A stretch of 64,000 nucleotides of DNA, from positions 2,356,001 to 2,420,000 of the forward strand of contig NZ_CP103288.1 in NCBI RefSeq assembly GCF_024758005.1, written 5' to 3'. Origin of the DNA: Pseudarthrobacter sp. NS4. Its GTDB lineage: Bacteria; Actinomycetota; Actinomycetes; Actinomycetales; Micrococcaceae. A program made the translations under genes and the position numbers. Shown here piece after piece: positions 45,235 to 53,337 of this stretch (positions are counted from its first letter, which is position 1; the number at the start of each line of letters is the position of its first letter). The notes under the pieces are model-generated. The model was not told the DNA's origin. It searched no databases and saw nothing but the letters and a program-made list of their open reading frames with translations.

Positions 45235-46473
45235 TCAGCTCCCGGCAAGAATCTGCCTCCGCCAGGCCTCATCCAGGGCGGTAACCCAGCCGGCTCCGAG
45301 CTCAGGGTTCGCGTTCCTGGACAGCTCCTCATAGCCCGGGACCACCGGTGAGGAAGGGACCTCTGCGAAGAGGGCGTTTTCTGTTGGGCTGAGTGCGGCC
45401 GGGCTCAGGACCGGGTACTGTCCCCAGATCCGCGGGTCGGCTTTCTTCGCCTGCTGCTCGGCCGAGAGCGCGAGGTTCGCCACCACCTTCGCTCCTGACT
45501 TCTGGCCCGACGTTGAGGGGATGGCCAGGAAGCTGGCGTTGCCCACCGTCCCCTCGTCCAGGGTCAAAACCTTCGTCCCGGCGGGGTACGTGCCGTCGGC
45601 GACCAGCTTTGTGAGTGCCGCAGGACCATAGGTCATGGTGAAGTCCACCTGCCCGCCGGCGTACAGGGCATCAAGTTCACTGGAGGATTTCGGGTAGGTT
45701 GACCCGTTCCGCCACAGCGCCGGTTCCAGGTCCTCGAGTTCTTTCAGCAGTGCCGGGGTGAGCCGGTCAAAGGCTTCCTGGTCAAAGGCCAGCGGCACCT
45801 CGCCGTACCCGCCGGAGACGCTGTAGAGCACTTCGCGGGTGAAGACGGAGCCGGTGAAGTCCGGCGGCGCCGGATACGTAAAACGGCCCGGGTGTGCCTT
45901 GGCCCAGTCCAGCAGACCCGCCAGTGTCGACGGGGGCTCAGCGACGGTGCCGGAGTTGTAGGCGATGGTGAACTGGGCCTTGCTCCATGGAGCTTCACAG
46001 CCCTCCACGGGGGTTCCGAAGTCTTCTGAAAGCAGCGGATCTGCGGGGTCGGTAAGAGCCATGTTGGGCAGCACCGAGGTCCAGCCGCAGGCCCACGCAC
46101 CGGCCTCCTTGCCGGTGCCGAAGTTGTTGCCGTTAACCCAGACCAGGTCCACATCGCCGTCGGTGGTGCCGGACTGGACCTCCGTCAGGACCCGGTTCAG
46201 GGCATCCTTGGTGTCGGCGACGGGCACGCGTTCCAGCGTGACCCCCTCATCTGCTGCGGCCGGGATGAGGTGGTCATCGACGTAGGCGTTGCCCTGTTCA
46301 TCCCCGCCGTACATCCACAGCTTGACCGTCTGTCCCCGGGCCTCGGAGCTGATGTCCTGCCAGGGCTCCGCTTGCGGTGCCGCTGCGGGGCCGCCGGCGC
46401 AGCTGCCCAGGAACATCGTCCCGACGACAGCCGCCAGGAGGTTTACATTACGACGGCGGTGGGCTGGTTTCAC
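45235..46473 (-). CDS. ABC transporter substrate-binding lipoprotein (YnjB-like)
   Basis: The 412-residue binding protein has a signal peptide and lipobox (LGSCAGG) and the layout of the YnjB family, distant relatives of thiamine, iron and spermidine binding proteins. VKLWMYGGDEQGNAYVDDHL opens the mature domain and DLVWVNGNNFGTGKEAGA is a YnjB-like segment. GTG 46473 overlaps the TGA of the radical SAM gene (GTGA), which couples the importer to that enzyme. The ligand is unknown. Confidence 0.9.
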   Translation of the reverse strand: MKPAHRRRNVNLLAAVVGTMFLGSCAGGPAAAPQAEPWQDISSEARGQTVKLWMYGGDEQGNAYVDDHLIPAAADEGVTLERVPVADTKDALNRVLTEVQSGTTDGDVDLVWVNGNNFGTGKEAGAWACGWTSVLPNMALTDPADPLLSEDFGTPVEGCEAPWSKAQFTIAYNSGTVAEPPSTLAGLLDWAKAHPGRFTYPAPPDFTGSVFTREVLYSVSGGYGEVPLAFDQEAFDRLTPALLKELEDLEPALWRNGSTYPKSSSELDALYAGGQVDFTMTYGPAALTKLVADGTYPAGTKVLTLDEGTVGNASFLAIPSTSGQKSGAKVVANLALSAEQQAKKADPRIWGQYPVLSPAALSPTENALFAEVPSSPVVPGYEELSRNANPELGAGWVTALDEAWRRQILAGS

Positions 46474-47891
46474 TGGCGGGTCCTGACCTTGGGGCTGAGG
46501 GGAAGGAGTTTGCGGAGCCCTGCGTTCTCGGCAGGGTCCAGCACCGAATGCTGGACGCAGGCGGGGACCAGCTGGCCGGTTTCCGGGTGGCTCATGGTGT
46601 ACATGCAGGCGCCGAGCCGTTCCTGGACCTCACGGGTCTTCGGGTCCTCGCTGACCACGCCCTTGTCCATCAGGTCCCAGGCCGGTGCAACGTCCGCCGC
46701 GTCCATGAAGTTATGGACCACAAAGGTTTTGAAGGACAACCGGCCTGCCCGGGCGGCAGCAGCGATGCGCCGGATGCCGCCGGCCCGCCGTGCCAGGCGC
46801 AGGCCGAACCCCAGGATGACCGGGACGTCGCCCGGGTGGGCCAGCAGGGCCCTGGTGACTTTTACGGCGAGAACCCAGGGCCGTGTGCCCCCGAAGTACA
46901 TTCCCCCGAAGTGGCCCAGCAGCCGGTCCCGCGCATCAATGTCCTTTGTATCGTCCGGGTCCAGCAGGGGTGCCATCTTTTCCCCGGAGCGCAGGACCAC
47001 AGCCGTCCGGTTGCAGCGCACGTCCCCGAACTGGGTGCCCTGCCAGGGGATGCGCTGCCCGGCGCCGGCTTCAATCCGGTTCCAGACGGCGTCAATGGTC
47101 ACGTCAGTGAAGCCTTCAACCCACCTCCGGTCATCCCCGATGTAGGCGGCGGGCTGGAATGAGAGCATGTCGAAGGGCATACCCAGGACGGCGCTGGTGA
47201 CCCCGGCTACCTGGTTGATGTTCGCCGGGGTAACGGTCATGTTGTGCGCTACATAGGAGCTGACCCCATGATCCTTCCTGAGGTCTGCGAACATCTGTGC
47301 GAACTGTTGGCGGAAGGGATCCAGCTCCGCTTCTGTGCGGGGACGCGGCACTCCCCTGCGGCCGCGCATCAGGGAATCGAAATGGGCCGCGAACGATACC
47401 CTCCGGAACCGGGGCCTGCCGGTTTGGTCCAGTACGACGTCGAGCAGGTACCGGTAGTCGAAGTCGCCGTGCGTCATGGACATCGGTTCGCGTCCTGCGG
47501 CGTGCATGGCAAGCAGGGCTGCGGCGTGGTCTTCGGCGGGCAGCAGGCTGACTTCCCCGCCGATCAGCTGGGCATGGGCACGGGGTCCGCGGACGCGGCG
47601 GAGGAGTGCCAATTGTTCAGTGACGGCGTTGACGGTGTGGCGGCCGTCGATCCGCACTTTGTTGGCGTCGGCAGAGTGGTAGCACGGCGTGCAGGTCAGG
47701 TTGCACTTGGGGAAGACGCCATGGGTGCCTTCACACCCGACAGCTGTCCGTCCCAGCAACTGCTCAGGGGTTTTGACGTGTTGGGGCAGTTCGGCCCAGC
47801 GGCGGTCCAGCGCTGCCCGGCTCTCCGGGTGGACCGGCCGGGTGAGCAACTCGAGCCTGCGGAGGGAGGCAGGCCATTTCTCCGCATCCAT
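46470..47891 (-). CDS. Radical SAM enzyme of the ynj-like locus
   Basis: The 473-residue product has the radical SAM cluster CNLTCTPC (Cys63, 67, 70), the GGEVSLLP counterpart of the GGE motif, and a long C-terminal region. That region holds further cysteines (RLGACMYTMSH, VPACVQHSV) that could hold an auxiliary cluster or substrate. The [4Fe-4S] cluster would cleave SAM to a 5'-deoxyadenosyl radical in the cytoplasm. I cannot assign a reaction. It follows a class I methyltransferase gene by 97 bases and is coupled to the binding-protein gene, so it may act on the imported compound. Confidence 0.88.
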   Translation of the reverse strand: MDAEKWPASLRRLELLTRPVHPESRAALDRRWAELPQHVKTPEQLLGRTAVGCEGTHGVFPKCNLTCTPCYHSADANKVRIDGRHTVNAVTEQLALLRRVRGPRAHAQLIGGEVSLLPAEDHAAALLAMHAAGREPMSMTHGDFDYRYLLDVVLDQTGRPRFRRVSFAAHFDSLMRGRRGVPRPRTEAELDPFRQQFAQMFADLRKDHGVSSYVAHNMTVTPANINQVAGVTSAVLGMPFDMLSFQPAAYIGDDRRWVEGFTDVTIDAVWNRIEAGAGQRIPWQGTQFGDVRCNRTAVVLRSGEKMAPLLDPDDTKDIDARDRLLGHFGGMYFGGTRPWVLAVKVTRALLAHPGDVPVILGFGLRLARRAGGIRRIAAAARAGRLSFKTFVVHNFMDAADVAPAWDLMDKGVVSEDPKTREVQERLGACMYTMSHPETGQLVPACVQHSVLDPAENAGLRKLLPLSPKVRTRQ

Positions 47892-47988
47892 GTGCGCCCT
47901 TTCGTCCCGTTCCGGTGGTACCGCTCAACCCTACGGCCCGTTCAGGTTGGTTTTTGTAATCTGGGGCACACAACGCTGTTTGACCTGT

Positions 47989-48633
47989 TCACGTTCGGAG
48001 TGCACCGGCCCGCACTTGCACGTGTCCTGACCGGGCCGAGCTGCGAACCACGTCCGTGCAGTCCTCCTCAACGGCACGCCACGGGTGGGCTTGGATGTCG
48101 GCACCGCCGAGGGCACAGGCGGCGCGCGCCAGCGGGGTGAACACCCTCCCCCATCCCTCGGGCTCCTGCATGTCCACCACGGCCGCCCTGCCCTGCCCGC
48201 GGAGCAGCGCGGCGATGTTCGCCCACGCTTTCCTCCACTCCGGCATCAGCGAGAGTGCGTAGGTCGCCAGGGCCGCGTCCGACGCCGGTGCGCCACCCTG
48301 CTGTGCGATGTCGGCACGGACTGCTGCCGGGTCCATCAGGACGGCGTCGGCCCGGACGAGGATCACATTGCGCCAGCCGGCAGCTTCCACCCGGCGCCGG
48401 GCCTGCTCCAGCATCTGGGCACTGCGGTCGATTCCTATGATTGTTCCTGCGGGACCCACGCATTCCTGGAGCAGCGGGAAATTGAGCCCTGTACCGCATC
48501 CCAGGTCCAGGACCTGCTGTCCCGGCTGGGGACCCAGTGCCTCGATGCCCAGGATCCTTCCGGCACGGTAGACCGGGTATTCGCCGGAAAGTGCATCGTA
48601 AAACGGCGCGAATGTTGTGTACTTGTCAGGGAT
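47989..48633 (-). CDS. Class I SAM-dependent methyltransferase, apparent AUC start
   Basis: The 214-residue product has the SAM site VLDLGCGTGLNFPLL, the acidic strand end IIGIDRSAQMLEQARRR and a post-motif region with WGRVFTPLAR. The conserved N-terminus (PDKYTTFAPFYDALSGEYPVYR) is in frame, but no ATG, GTG or TTG occurs between the TGA at 48649-48651 and motif I. GAGGAG ends six bases before an in-frame ATC at 48631-48633, which is the likely start. An in-frame GTG at 48459 would remove motif I and cannot give an active enzyme. The substrate is unknown; it lacks the Ser-Asn-Cys motif of ArsM. Confidence 0.82.
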   Translation of the reverse strand: MPDKYTTFAPFYDALSGEYPVYRAGRILGIEALGPQPGQQVLDLGCGTGLNFPLLQECVGPAGTIIGIDRSAQMLEQARRRVEAAGWRNVILVRADAVLMDPAAVRADIAQQGGAPASDAALATYALSLMPEWRKAWANIAALLRGQGRAAVVDMQEPEGWGRVFTPLARAACALGGADIQAHPWRAVEEDCTDVVRSSARSGHVQVRAGALRT

Positions 48634-48717
48634 GGCTGGCTCCTCGGATCACATAATGCAGGGGAACGCCGGCAATCCTCCACGCAGCAGCCGGCATCAA
48701 CCGTAAGGATCTTTATC

Positions 48718-50175
48718 ATGGCACCCAGCGACGGAATCATTGACTTCCTGGTCCTCGGTGGCGGAACGGCAGGGATTGTCGGAGCGAAGACCGCTGCCGG
48801 CTTCGGGGCCACCACAGTCCTCGTGGAGCAGGAGCGCACCGGCGGGGACTGCCTGTGGACCGGTTGTGTTCCCTCCAAAACGCTTCTTTCGGCGGCCGCG
48901 CAGGCAAAAACCCTGAGGAAGCAGACCGGCCAGGAGCCCGACTTCCAGGCAGTCCGCGGACGCATCGCCACCGCCATCCGTACCATTGAGCCGGAGGACA
49001 GCTCCGAGGCGCTGGAAAAGGCCGGGGTCCAAGTGCTCCCTGGACGGATCATTTTCACCGGACCAGGCACGGCCGAGCTGGACGGCCGCCCCCTCCGGTT
49101 CCGCCAGGCCCTTATCGCAACAGGGGGGCAACCCGCTGACCCCGGCATACCGGGGTTGGACCCTGCCCGCACAGTGACCTCCGAAACCGTGTGGGACCTG
49201 GAGGAACTGCCGCCCCGGCTTGCCATTCTTGGCGGCGGACCCATCGCTTGTGAGCTGGGCCAGGCGTTCGCCCGGATTGGCTCGGACGTCACCATGGTGG
49301 TCCGCTCCGCCATCCTGGCCAAGGAACTGCCCGAAGCCGTGGACATCGTGAGGGAAAGCCTGAAGGCCGACGGCGTGACAATCCTGGAGAACACCACCGT
49401 TACCACCGCAGCAAACTACGACGGCGGCGTGCGGCTGCAGCTCGCGGACGGGACTGCTGTGGATGCTTCCACAGTGTTGGTAGCTGTTGGGCGCACCCCA
49501 CGGACCATCAATCTTGGGCTGGAGAAGGTGGATGTGCGGACCGATGGGCGGGGGCACGTGATCACGGATGAGCGCATGCGCACCTCCAATCCCCTCATCT
49601 GGGCGGCGGGGGACGTCACCGCCCAGCCGCAGTTCACGCACCTGGCAGGAGTCCACGCCAGCGTCGCAGCGTCCAACGCGGTGCTGGGCCTGCGCCGGAG
49701 GATCAGCACCGCGGTCCCCCGCGTCACCTACACCTCACCGGAAATCGCTGCCGTGACCAGCACAGGATCGGGCGACGGCCAGGCCGGAACGCCCCGGACC
49801 ATCTGGCACTCGCACCTCGACCGGGCCATCACCGCGGACAGGACCGAAGGCTTCACCCGCCTGCTCGTAGGCCGGCGCGGCCGGATCACCGGAGGCACCA
49901 TCGTGGGCCCCCGGGCCGGAGAATCCCTCGCTGAGCTGTCCCTGGCAGTGCACAAAAAGCTCACCACATCCGACATCGCCGGCACCACCCACGCCTACCC
50001 CACCTACTCCGACGGCGTCTGGAACGCAGCAGTGCTCGATGTCCGCGAACGCCTGGCGTCCCCGCTCACCGGCACGGCCATCAAGGCCCTGGCCCGGATC
50101 CGTCGGGTGGTCATCGACGGCCGCCGGATCAACTCAAAGCCCGGTACCCCACCAGAATCCGGTGCACGGCACTGA
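48718..50175 (+). CDS. Mercuric reductase-like FAD-dependent disulfide oxidoreductase
   Basis: The 485-residue flavoprotein has the FAD motif FLVLGGGTAGIVGA, Cys45/Cys50 in GGDCLWTGCVPSK, a NAD(P) motif LAILGGGPIACELGQAF, and a C-terminal HAYPTYSDG with the catalytic His. It lacks the vicinal Cys tail of MerA, so it is not a mercuric reductase. AAGGA precedes ATG 48718. It diverges from the methyltransferase-radical SAM-ABC operon, and its 3' end overlaps that of the CDP-alcohol transferase by 47 bases. Reductases of this sort recur next to DedA and ynj genes in other genomes, as I recall. Confidence 0.9.
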   Translation: MAPSDGIIDFLVLGGGTAGIVGAKTAAGFGATTVLVEQERTGGDCLWTGCVPSKTLLSAAAQAKTLRKQTGQEPDFQAVRGRIATAIRTIEPEDSSEALEKAGVQVLPGRIIFTGPGTAELDGRPLRFRQALIATGGQPADPGIPGLDPARTVTSETVWDLEELPPRLAILGGGPIACELGQAFARIGSDVTMVVRSAILAKELPEAVDIVRESLKADGVTILENTTVTTAANYDGGVRLQLADGTAVDASTVLVAVGRTPRTINLGLEKVDVRTDGRGHVITDERMRTSNPLIWAAGDVTAQPQFTHLAGVHASVAASNAVLGLRRRISTAVPRVTYTSPEIAAVTSTGSGDGQAGTPRTIWHSHLDRAITADRTEGFTRLLVGRRGRITGGTIVGPRAGESLAELSLAVHKKLTTSDIAGTTHAYPTYSDGVWNAAVLDVRERLASPLTGTAIKALARIRRVVIDGRRINSKPGTPPESGARH

Positions 50176-50770
50176 TCCCCACCACCAGGGCCCAGACGAC
50201 GGCGATACCCCAGGCGGCGTTTGGGAAGATCAGCCACAGGCTGTGCACCACCACGGTTTCCGTCCCCTCTGCCAGGCCGCCCAGGAACGACAGCGACCGG
50301 CCATCGTCAAGCCGGCGGCCGGTCTTCTCCGCGATCGAGGAAAACGCCAGGAACACCGCGCCGTTGATGTAGTAGGCGAAAAGGACAAGCATGAACGGCA
50401 GCCACGGCGCGTCGAAAGCCGCCGTGGCGCCCACGCCGACGCCGACAACCGTGGCGCCGTAAACGACGAAGTCCGCGCTGATGTCCCAGAACCCGCCCTG
50501 GCCGGGATCTTCCTCCCCTGACTGACGGCGTCGGAGGCGGGCCAGCGGGCCGTCCAGACCGTCGGCCAACCGGCACAGAAGCCAGGCGGCCAGGGCCGGA
50601 AGCCACCACTGCCCCGCGGCCAGCCCGGCGCTGGCCAGGCCAAGGACCAGGTTCAGCCCGGTCAGCCGGTCAGGGGTAACCCAGGGACGGTCCAGCGCCG
50701 ACGCCATCCGGTCCAGCACGGGCGCGGTCCGTGTCCTCAGTGCAGCGTCAAACACTTCCTGCCCCCTCAC
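50129..50770 (-). CDS. CDP-alcohol phosphatidyltransferase-family protein (YnjF-like)
   Basis: This 213-residue membrane protein has the family active site: Asp70, Asp73, Gly74, Ala77-Arg78 (ADGLDGPLAR), Gly92, Asp96 and Asp100 (GGFWDISAD). Thirteen residues lie between the Arg and the next Gly, against eight in the consensus, so the loop is enlarged by about five. Enzymes of this family transfer a phosphoalcohol from a CDP-linked donor. E. coli YnjF, encoded with ynjBCD, is a homologue by family. GTG 50770 has GGAGG four bases away and overlaps the DedA gene by 23 bases. Confidence 0.88.
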   Translation of the reverse strand: MRGQEVFDAALRTRTAPVLDRMASALDRPWVTPDRLTGLNLVLGLASAGLAAGQWWLPALAAWLLCRLADGLDGPLARLRRRQSGEEDPGQGGFWDISADFVVYGATVVGVGVGATAAFDAPWLPFMLVLFAYYINGAVFLAFSSIAEKTGRRLDDGRSLSFLGGLAEGTETVVVHSLWLIFPNAAWGIAVVWALVVGISAVHRILVGYRALS

Positions 50771-51407
50771 TGCGCCTCCGCACAGCCACGATCAGCCCGG
50801 CAATAGTCAGCAGGCCCAGTGCCGCAGCAGCAGCCTGGACCTGCCAGCCGAGCTGCATGCCAAAGGCACCGAGCGTCACATAACTGACAGTGCCGGGCAG
50901 GATACCCGCCGCCGTGCCCGAGAAATAAGGCCACCAGCCAACAGAGGTGAGACCGGCAAGGTAATTGATGGCGGTAAATGGAAGCACCGGCACAAGCCGC
51001 ACACCCACCACCGCCGCGAACCCCCGCCGCCGCAGCACCTCATCGAGTTTTTCCACCCGCGCTCCCGTGAACTTCTCCACGGCTTCCCGGCCGAGCCAGC
51101 GGCCCAGCCAGAAAGCGGCTGCCGCGCCCAGCAACGCTGCCGCCACAACCACTCCTACTCCCCCTGCGAAACCGAAAACCACTCCGGCGCCGATGGACAG
51201 GACGTTCTTGGGCACCGGCGAAAGGGTCAGTGCTGCGTACCCGAGGACAAAAACCAGCGGCCCCCAACGGGTGTTCGTGAAATAGCCCTGCAACTGATCA
51301 ATGGCCGGCAGCGGCAACAGCAGAACCGCGACCGCTGCGGTGGCGATAAAGACCAGCAAACCCGCAAAGCGGATCACTGCGCGGCGGCCCTTCTTCGGCT
51401 CTGTCAT
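50748..51407 (-). CDS. DedA/TVP38 (VTT-domain) membrane protein
   Basis: The 219-residue protein has the VTT (SNARE-associated) pattern: VLGYAALTLSPVPKNVLSIGAGVVFG, then FWLGRWLGREAVEKF, RRRGFAAVVGVRLVPVLPFTAINYLAGLTSV and a terminal helix pair. Such proteins are implicated in lipid scrambling or membrane potential. Its start overlaps the GH15 stop (ATGA) and its end overlaps the CDP-alcohol transferase, so the three genes are translationally linked. Confidence 0.9.
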   Translation of the reverse strand: MTEPKKGRRAVIRFAGLLVFIATAAVAVLLLPLPAIDQLQGYFTNTRWGPLVFVLGYAALTLSPVPKNVLSIGAGVVFGFAGGVGVVVAAALLGAAAAFWLGRWLGREAVEKFTGARVEKLDEVLRRRGFAAVVGVRLVPVLPFTAINYLAGLTSVGWWPYFSGTAAGILPGTVSYVTLGAFGMQLGWQVQAAAAALGLLTIAGLIVAVRRRSEGAGSV

Positions 51408-53263
51408 GGACTAGGCCTTTCCCGGCCAGGGACCGGGTCCCCGGAACCGCGGACTTTCTCCTCGGCCTGGCTGATCGCCCAGGCGGCGTTAACCAGCCCG
51501 ATATGGCTGAAAGCCTGCGGGAAGTTCCCCAGCAGTTCCCCGCTGCCGGCCGCTACCTCTTCAGAAAGCAGGCCCAGCTCAGTCGCAAAACCGGCAGCGC
51601 CTTCAAAAACTTCCCGCGCCCGCTGAACGGAACCTGCAAGGGCAAGGGCGTGGGCAAGCCAGAACGTACACAACAGGAAGGTCCCTTCCTCCCCAGGCAA
51701 ACCGTCCTCGCCGCCATACCTGTACACCAGGCCCCGTCCATCACTTAAATGATTCTCGATGGCCTCAATGGTGGCCACCATCCGCGGGTCATCCCCCGGC
51801 AGGAAACCAACGATGGAAAGCATCAGCGCTGAAGCATCCAGCTCATCGGAGCCCAACGCCTGCGTGTAAGCGTTCGCCGTGTCGCTCCAACCCCGGCTCC
51901 GTATTGCGGCGGCAATCTGGTCCCGCACGTCCCGCCAGCGGGGAACCCTGTCCTGGGCGTCCAGGAGGTCGGCGAGGCTGATGGCCCGGTCCACCGCCAC
52001 CCAGCACATCAGCTTTGAATACAGGTAATGGCGCGGCTCTCCGCGGACTTCCCAGATCCCCTGGTCCGGGGACTGCCACCGGGCAGCCGCCGCGTCGGCG
52101 GCATCTGCCAGGAACCCGCGGGTTTCCGTGTCCATTTCAGCCAAGTATTCCGGCAACGTCGCTGCAGCGTCCAGAAGTTCCCCGTACACGTCGAGCTGGC
52201 TTTGCCGCCATGCCCCGTTACCTACCCGGACCGGCAGGCTGGAACGCCAACCCGCCAGATGGGGCAGTTCACGTTCTGAGAGGTCACGTTCACCCCCCAC
52301 CCCATACATAATTTGCAGCTCTCGCCCTTGGCCGAGCTGGCCCGAGCCGGCCGTTGCCAGGAAGCGGAAAAACTTTTCGGCCTCATCCGGGCATGCAGCA
52401 ACCCACAGCGCCTGCAGGGTCATGCTTGCGTCCCGTACCCACGTATAGCGATAGTCCCAGTTGCGCTGGCCACCGATCACCTCGGGCAGAGATGTGGTGG
52501 GGGCGGCCACAATTGCTCCGGTGGGAAAGAACGTCAGCGCCTGCAGGATCCGGCCGCTCAGCCTGACCAAGTCCTGCCAAGGACCGGTGTAGCTCTGGTG
52601 CATTACGGACCAGCTGGACCAGCCCTCCCGGGTATCGGCCAGACGTCGGAGGATTTCCTCCTGGCCCCAGGATGAAGGCGCAGCCTCCCAGCTGCTGGCA
52701 TGTTCCAGGGCGAATCCAAGGACGTCACCTGCACGCATCACAACACGGGCCCGGGCAACATCACCCTCCATGCTGAAGGGAACCGATGCCGATAAGAACA
52801 GGACGGCGGCGCCTCCTCTCACCAGGAGCCCATCTGATCCCTCGCGTACGGCAGGCCGGATCAGCCCGTATTCCGGCCGCGGAACAAAGACCACATCAAG
52901 CTCGACCGTCCCTTCCCTGCAGGAAACCTGCCGAAGAAGAGCCCCCGGGGCTCCCGCGCCAAGCTCATGGCCCCTGTTCCCGTCGCCGAGCACCAAGGCA
53001 TCAGTTAAGGTAACCGCTCCCTCGCCTGTGCGAAAAGACGTCTCAAGAACCATCGTGGGACCCAGATAGCGCCGGGTGGAGGTGAAGGCAGCCACGGGTG
53101 TGATCGACCAGAACCCCGCCTGCTCGCCCAAAAGACGCCCGAAAACGGAAGGGCTGTCAAACCGCGGGAGGCACAGCCAGTCGACCGATCCGGCAGTGCT
53201 TACCAACGCAGCTGTCCGGCAGTCAGAGAGCAGCCCGTAATCTGCAATGGGTTTACTGGTCAT
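51404..53263 (-). CDS. GH15-family glycoside hydrolase (trehalase/glucoamylase-like), copy 2
   Basis: The 619-residue enzyme is a paralogue of the one at 32065-33876: YGLLSDCRTAALVSTAGSVDWLCLPRFDSPSVFGRLL at the N-terminus, NWDYRYTWVRDASMTLQAL and PGEEGTFLLCTFWLAHAL in the barrel. No signal peptide is seen. ATG 53263 (MTSKPIADYGLL) has AGGG seven bases upstream; an ATG 15 codons earlier is less likely. It is unusual in being coupled directly to DedA and CDP-alcohol transferase genes, and it follows a cysteine hydrolase gene. Confidence 0.9.
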   Translation of the reverse strand: MTSKPIADYGLLSDCRTAALVSTAGSVDWLCLPRFDSPSVFGRLLGEQAGFWSITPVAAFTSTRRYLGPTMVLETSFRTGEGAVTLTDALVLGDGNRGHELGAGAPGALLRQVSCREGTVELDVVFVPRPEYGLIRPAVREGSDGLLVRGGAAVLFLSASVPFSMEGDVARARVVMRAGDVLGFALEHASSWEAAPSSWGQEEILRRLADTREGWSSWSVMHQSYTGPWQDLVRLSGRILQALTFFPTGAIVAAPTTSLPEVIGGQRNWDYRYTWVRDASMTLQALWVAACPDEAEKFFRFLATAGSGQLGQGRELQIMYGVGGERDLSERELPHLAGWRSSLPVRVGNGAWRQSQLDVYGELLDAAATLPEYLAEMDTETRGFLADAADAAAARWQSPDQGIWEVRGEPRHYLYSKLMCWVAVDRAISLADLLDAQDRVPRWRDVRDQIAAAIRSRGWSDTANAYTQALGSDELDASALMLSIVGFLPGDDPRMVATIEAIENHLSDGRGLVYRYGGEDGLPGEEGTFLLCTFWLAHALALAGSVQRAREVFEGAAGFATELGLLSEEVAAGSGELLGNFPQAFSHIGLVNAAWAISQAEEKVRGSGDPVPGRERPSP

Positions 53264-53337
53264 GAGCACACCCTGACTGAACCGTCGCAGATCGGCAAAC
53301 GAGCTCATTCGTGGCCGGGACTCCCACGAGGCGCCAG

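Noticed and set aside
46470..48633. ArsM/ArsS-type arsenosugar pathway for the methyltransferase and radical SAM pair
   Set aside because: The methyltransferase lacks the Ser-Asn-Cys arsenic-binding motif, and no ars regulator, reductase or efflux gene is adjacent. A metalloid role remains only a general possibility.
48718..50175. Second mercuric reductase
   Set aside because: Only the CxxxxC redox motif and the HxYPT motif are shared; the C-terminal vicinal cysteines needed for mercury are missing.
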